Assembly: GCA_946613705.1 (NCBI GenBank)
Contig: CAMOFU010000151.1
Location: 1-6,112, forward strand
Origin: an uncultured Clostridia bacterium
GTDB lineage: Bacteria > Bacillota > Clostridia > Oscillospirales > Ruminococcaceae
Length of the DNA stretch: 6,112 bases
Direction of reading: 5' to 3'
Made by a program: the position numbers and the translations under genes. Positions 5,918 to 6,112 of this stretch are shown here, one piece after another. Position 1 is the stretch's first letter; every line of letters begins with the position of its first letter. The notes beneath the pieces are model-generated. The model was not told the DNA's origin. It saw only the letters and a program-made list of their open reading frames with translations, and did no database searches.

Positions 5918-6112
5918 TCAGCTCCGTCTTGAAAGCAGCTCGGCAGTGAGAGCTTTCAGAAAGCCGTTATCTTCAAATTCGTCAAGTATGGCAAGCGCCT
6001 GCCCCGTGAGCGACTGCGCCTCTGCATACGATCTGTCAAGCCCCAGCAGCGAGACATAGGTCGTCTTGTTCTGCTCGCTGTCGCTGCCTATCGGCTTGCC
6101 GAGCTCCCCCAA
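5918..6112 (-). CDS. ispA: Polyprenyl (farnesyl/geranylgeranyl) diphosphate synthase, C-terminal end, partial
   Basis: This is the last 64 codons of a gene that runs in from beyond the right edge. The visible part starts with GELGKPIGSDSEQNKTTY, which matches the conserved segment after the second aspartate-rich motif of trans-prenyltransferases (usually GKPxGSDxxxxKxTY). It is followed by a helical tail that includes a GQALAILDEF-like stretch and ends at a TGA stop. The family condenses isopentenyl diphosphate with allylic diphosphates in the cytoplasm to make C15-C20 chains. Both DDxxD catalytic motifs lie outside the window, so product length cannot be judged. The first in-window codon is TTG and is an internal leucine, not a start. 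The gene lies 24 bases upstream of dxs on the same strand, the arrangement commonly seen for ispA in Clostridia. The symbol rests on this context and on the motif; a longer-chain synthase is possible. Confidence 0.85.
   Translation of the reverse strand: MGELGKPIGSDSEQNKTTYVSLLGLDRSYAEAQSLTGQALAILDEFEDNGFLKALTAELLSRRS

Overview
The window carries a tightly packed bacterial chromosomal gene block. All six recognisable genes lie on the minus strand, so transcription runs from the right edge towards the left: the 3' end of a polyprenyl synthase gene (ispA-like), dxs, a tlyA-family rRNA methyltransferase, NAD kinase, argR and recN. This order, with isoprenoid genes leading into tlyA, nadK, argR and recN, is typical of Firmicutes and especially Clostridia. 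The GC-leaning codon use, GGGAG-type ribosome binding sites and protein wording suggest a moderately GC-rich gut-type clostridium, perhaps of the Ruminococcus/Oscillospiraceae group. That placement is inference; no marker RNA is present.

Layout from right to left: the C-terminal 64 codons of the polyprenyl synthase (5918-6112, cut by the window edge); a 24-base gap holding the dxs ribosome binding site and a perfect 12-base palindrome; dxs (4046-5893); tlyA (3262-4053), overlapping dxs by 8 bases; nadK (2388-3257), 4 bases after tlyA; argR (1933-2391), overlapping nadK by 4 bases (ATGA); and recN (254-1918), 14 bases after argR. The overlaps and short gaps, with no promoter or terminator visible between genes, indicate one operon with translational coupling. 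The promoter must lie upstream of the window, beyond the right edge.

Positions 1-253 hold no gene I can support. The left part is a chain of GC-rich inverted repeats (about 47-135), followed by a T-rich ATTTT tandem repeat (143-174). An imperfect direct repeat (199-218 and 237-254) touches the recN stop codon. The layout could act as a transcript end for a gene entering from the left on the plus strand, or it could be a copy of a dispersed intergenic element.

Functionally, Dxs and the polyprenyl synthase supply the start and an elongation step of isoprenoid synthesis by the MEP route. NAD kinase makes the NADP needed by that route (the reductoisomerase step) and by other biosynthesis. TlyA modifies rRNA, ArgR senses arginine and RecN acts in double-strand break repair. 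Apart from the isoprenoid pair, the grouping looks like conserved synteny rather than a single pathway. I did not find a novel defence, mobile or RNA-guided system here; the less explained sequence is the left intergenic region and the palindromic translation-start regions of dxs and tlyA.
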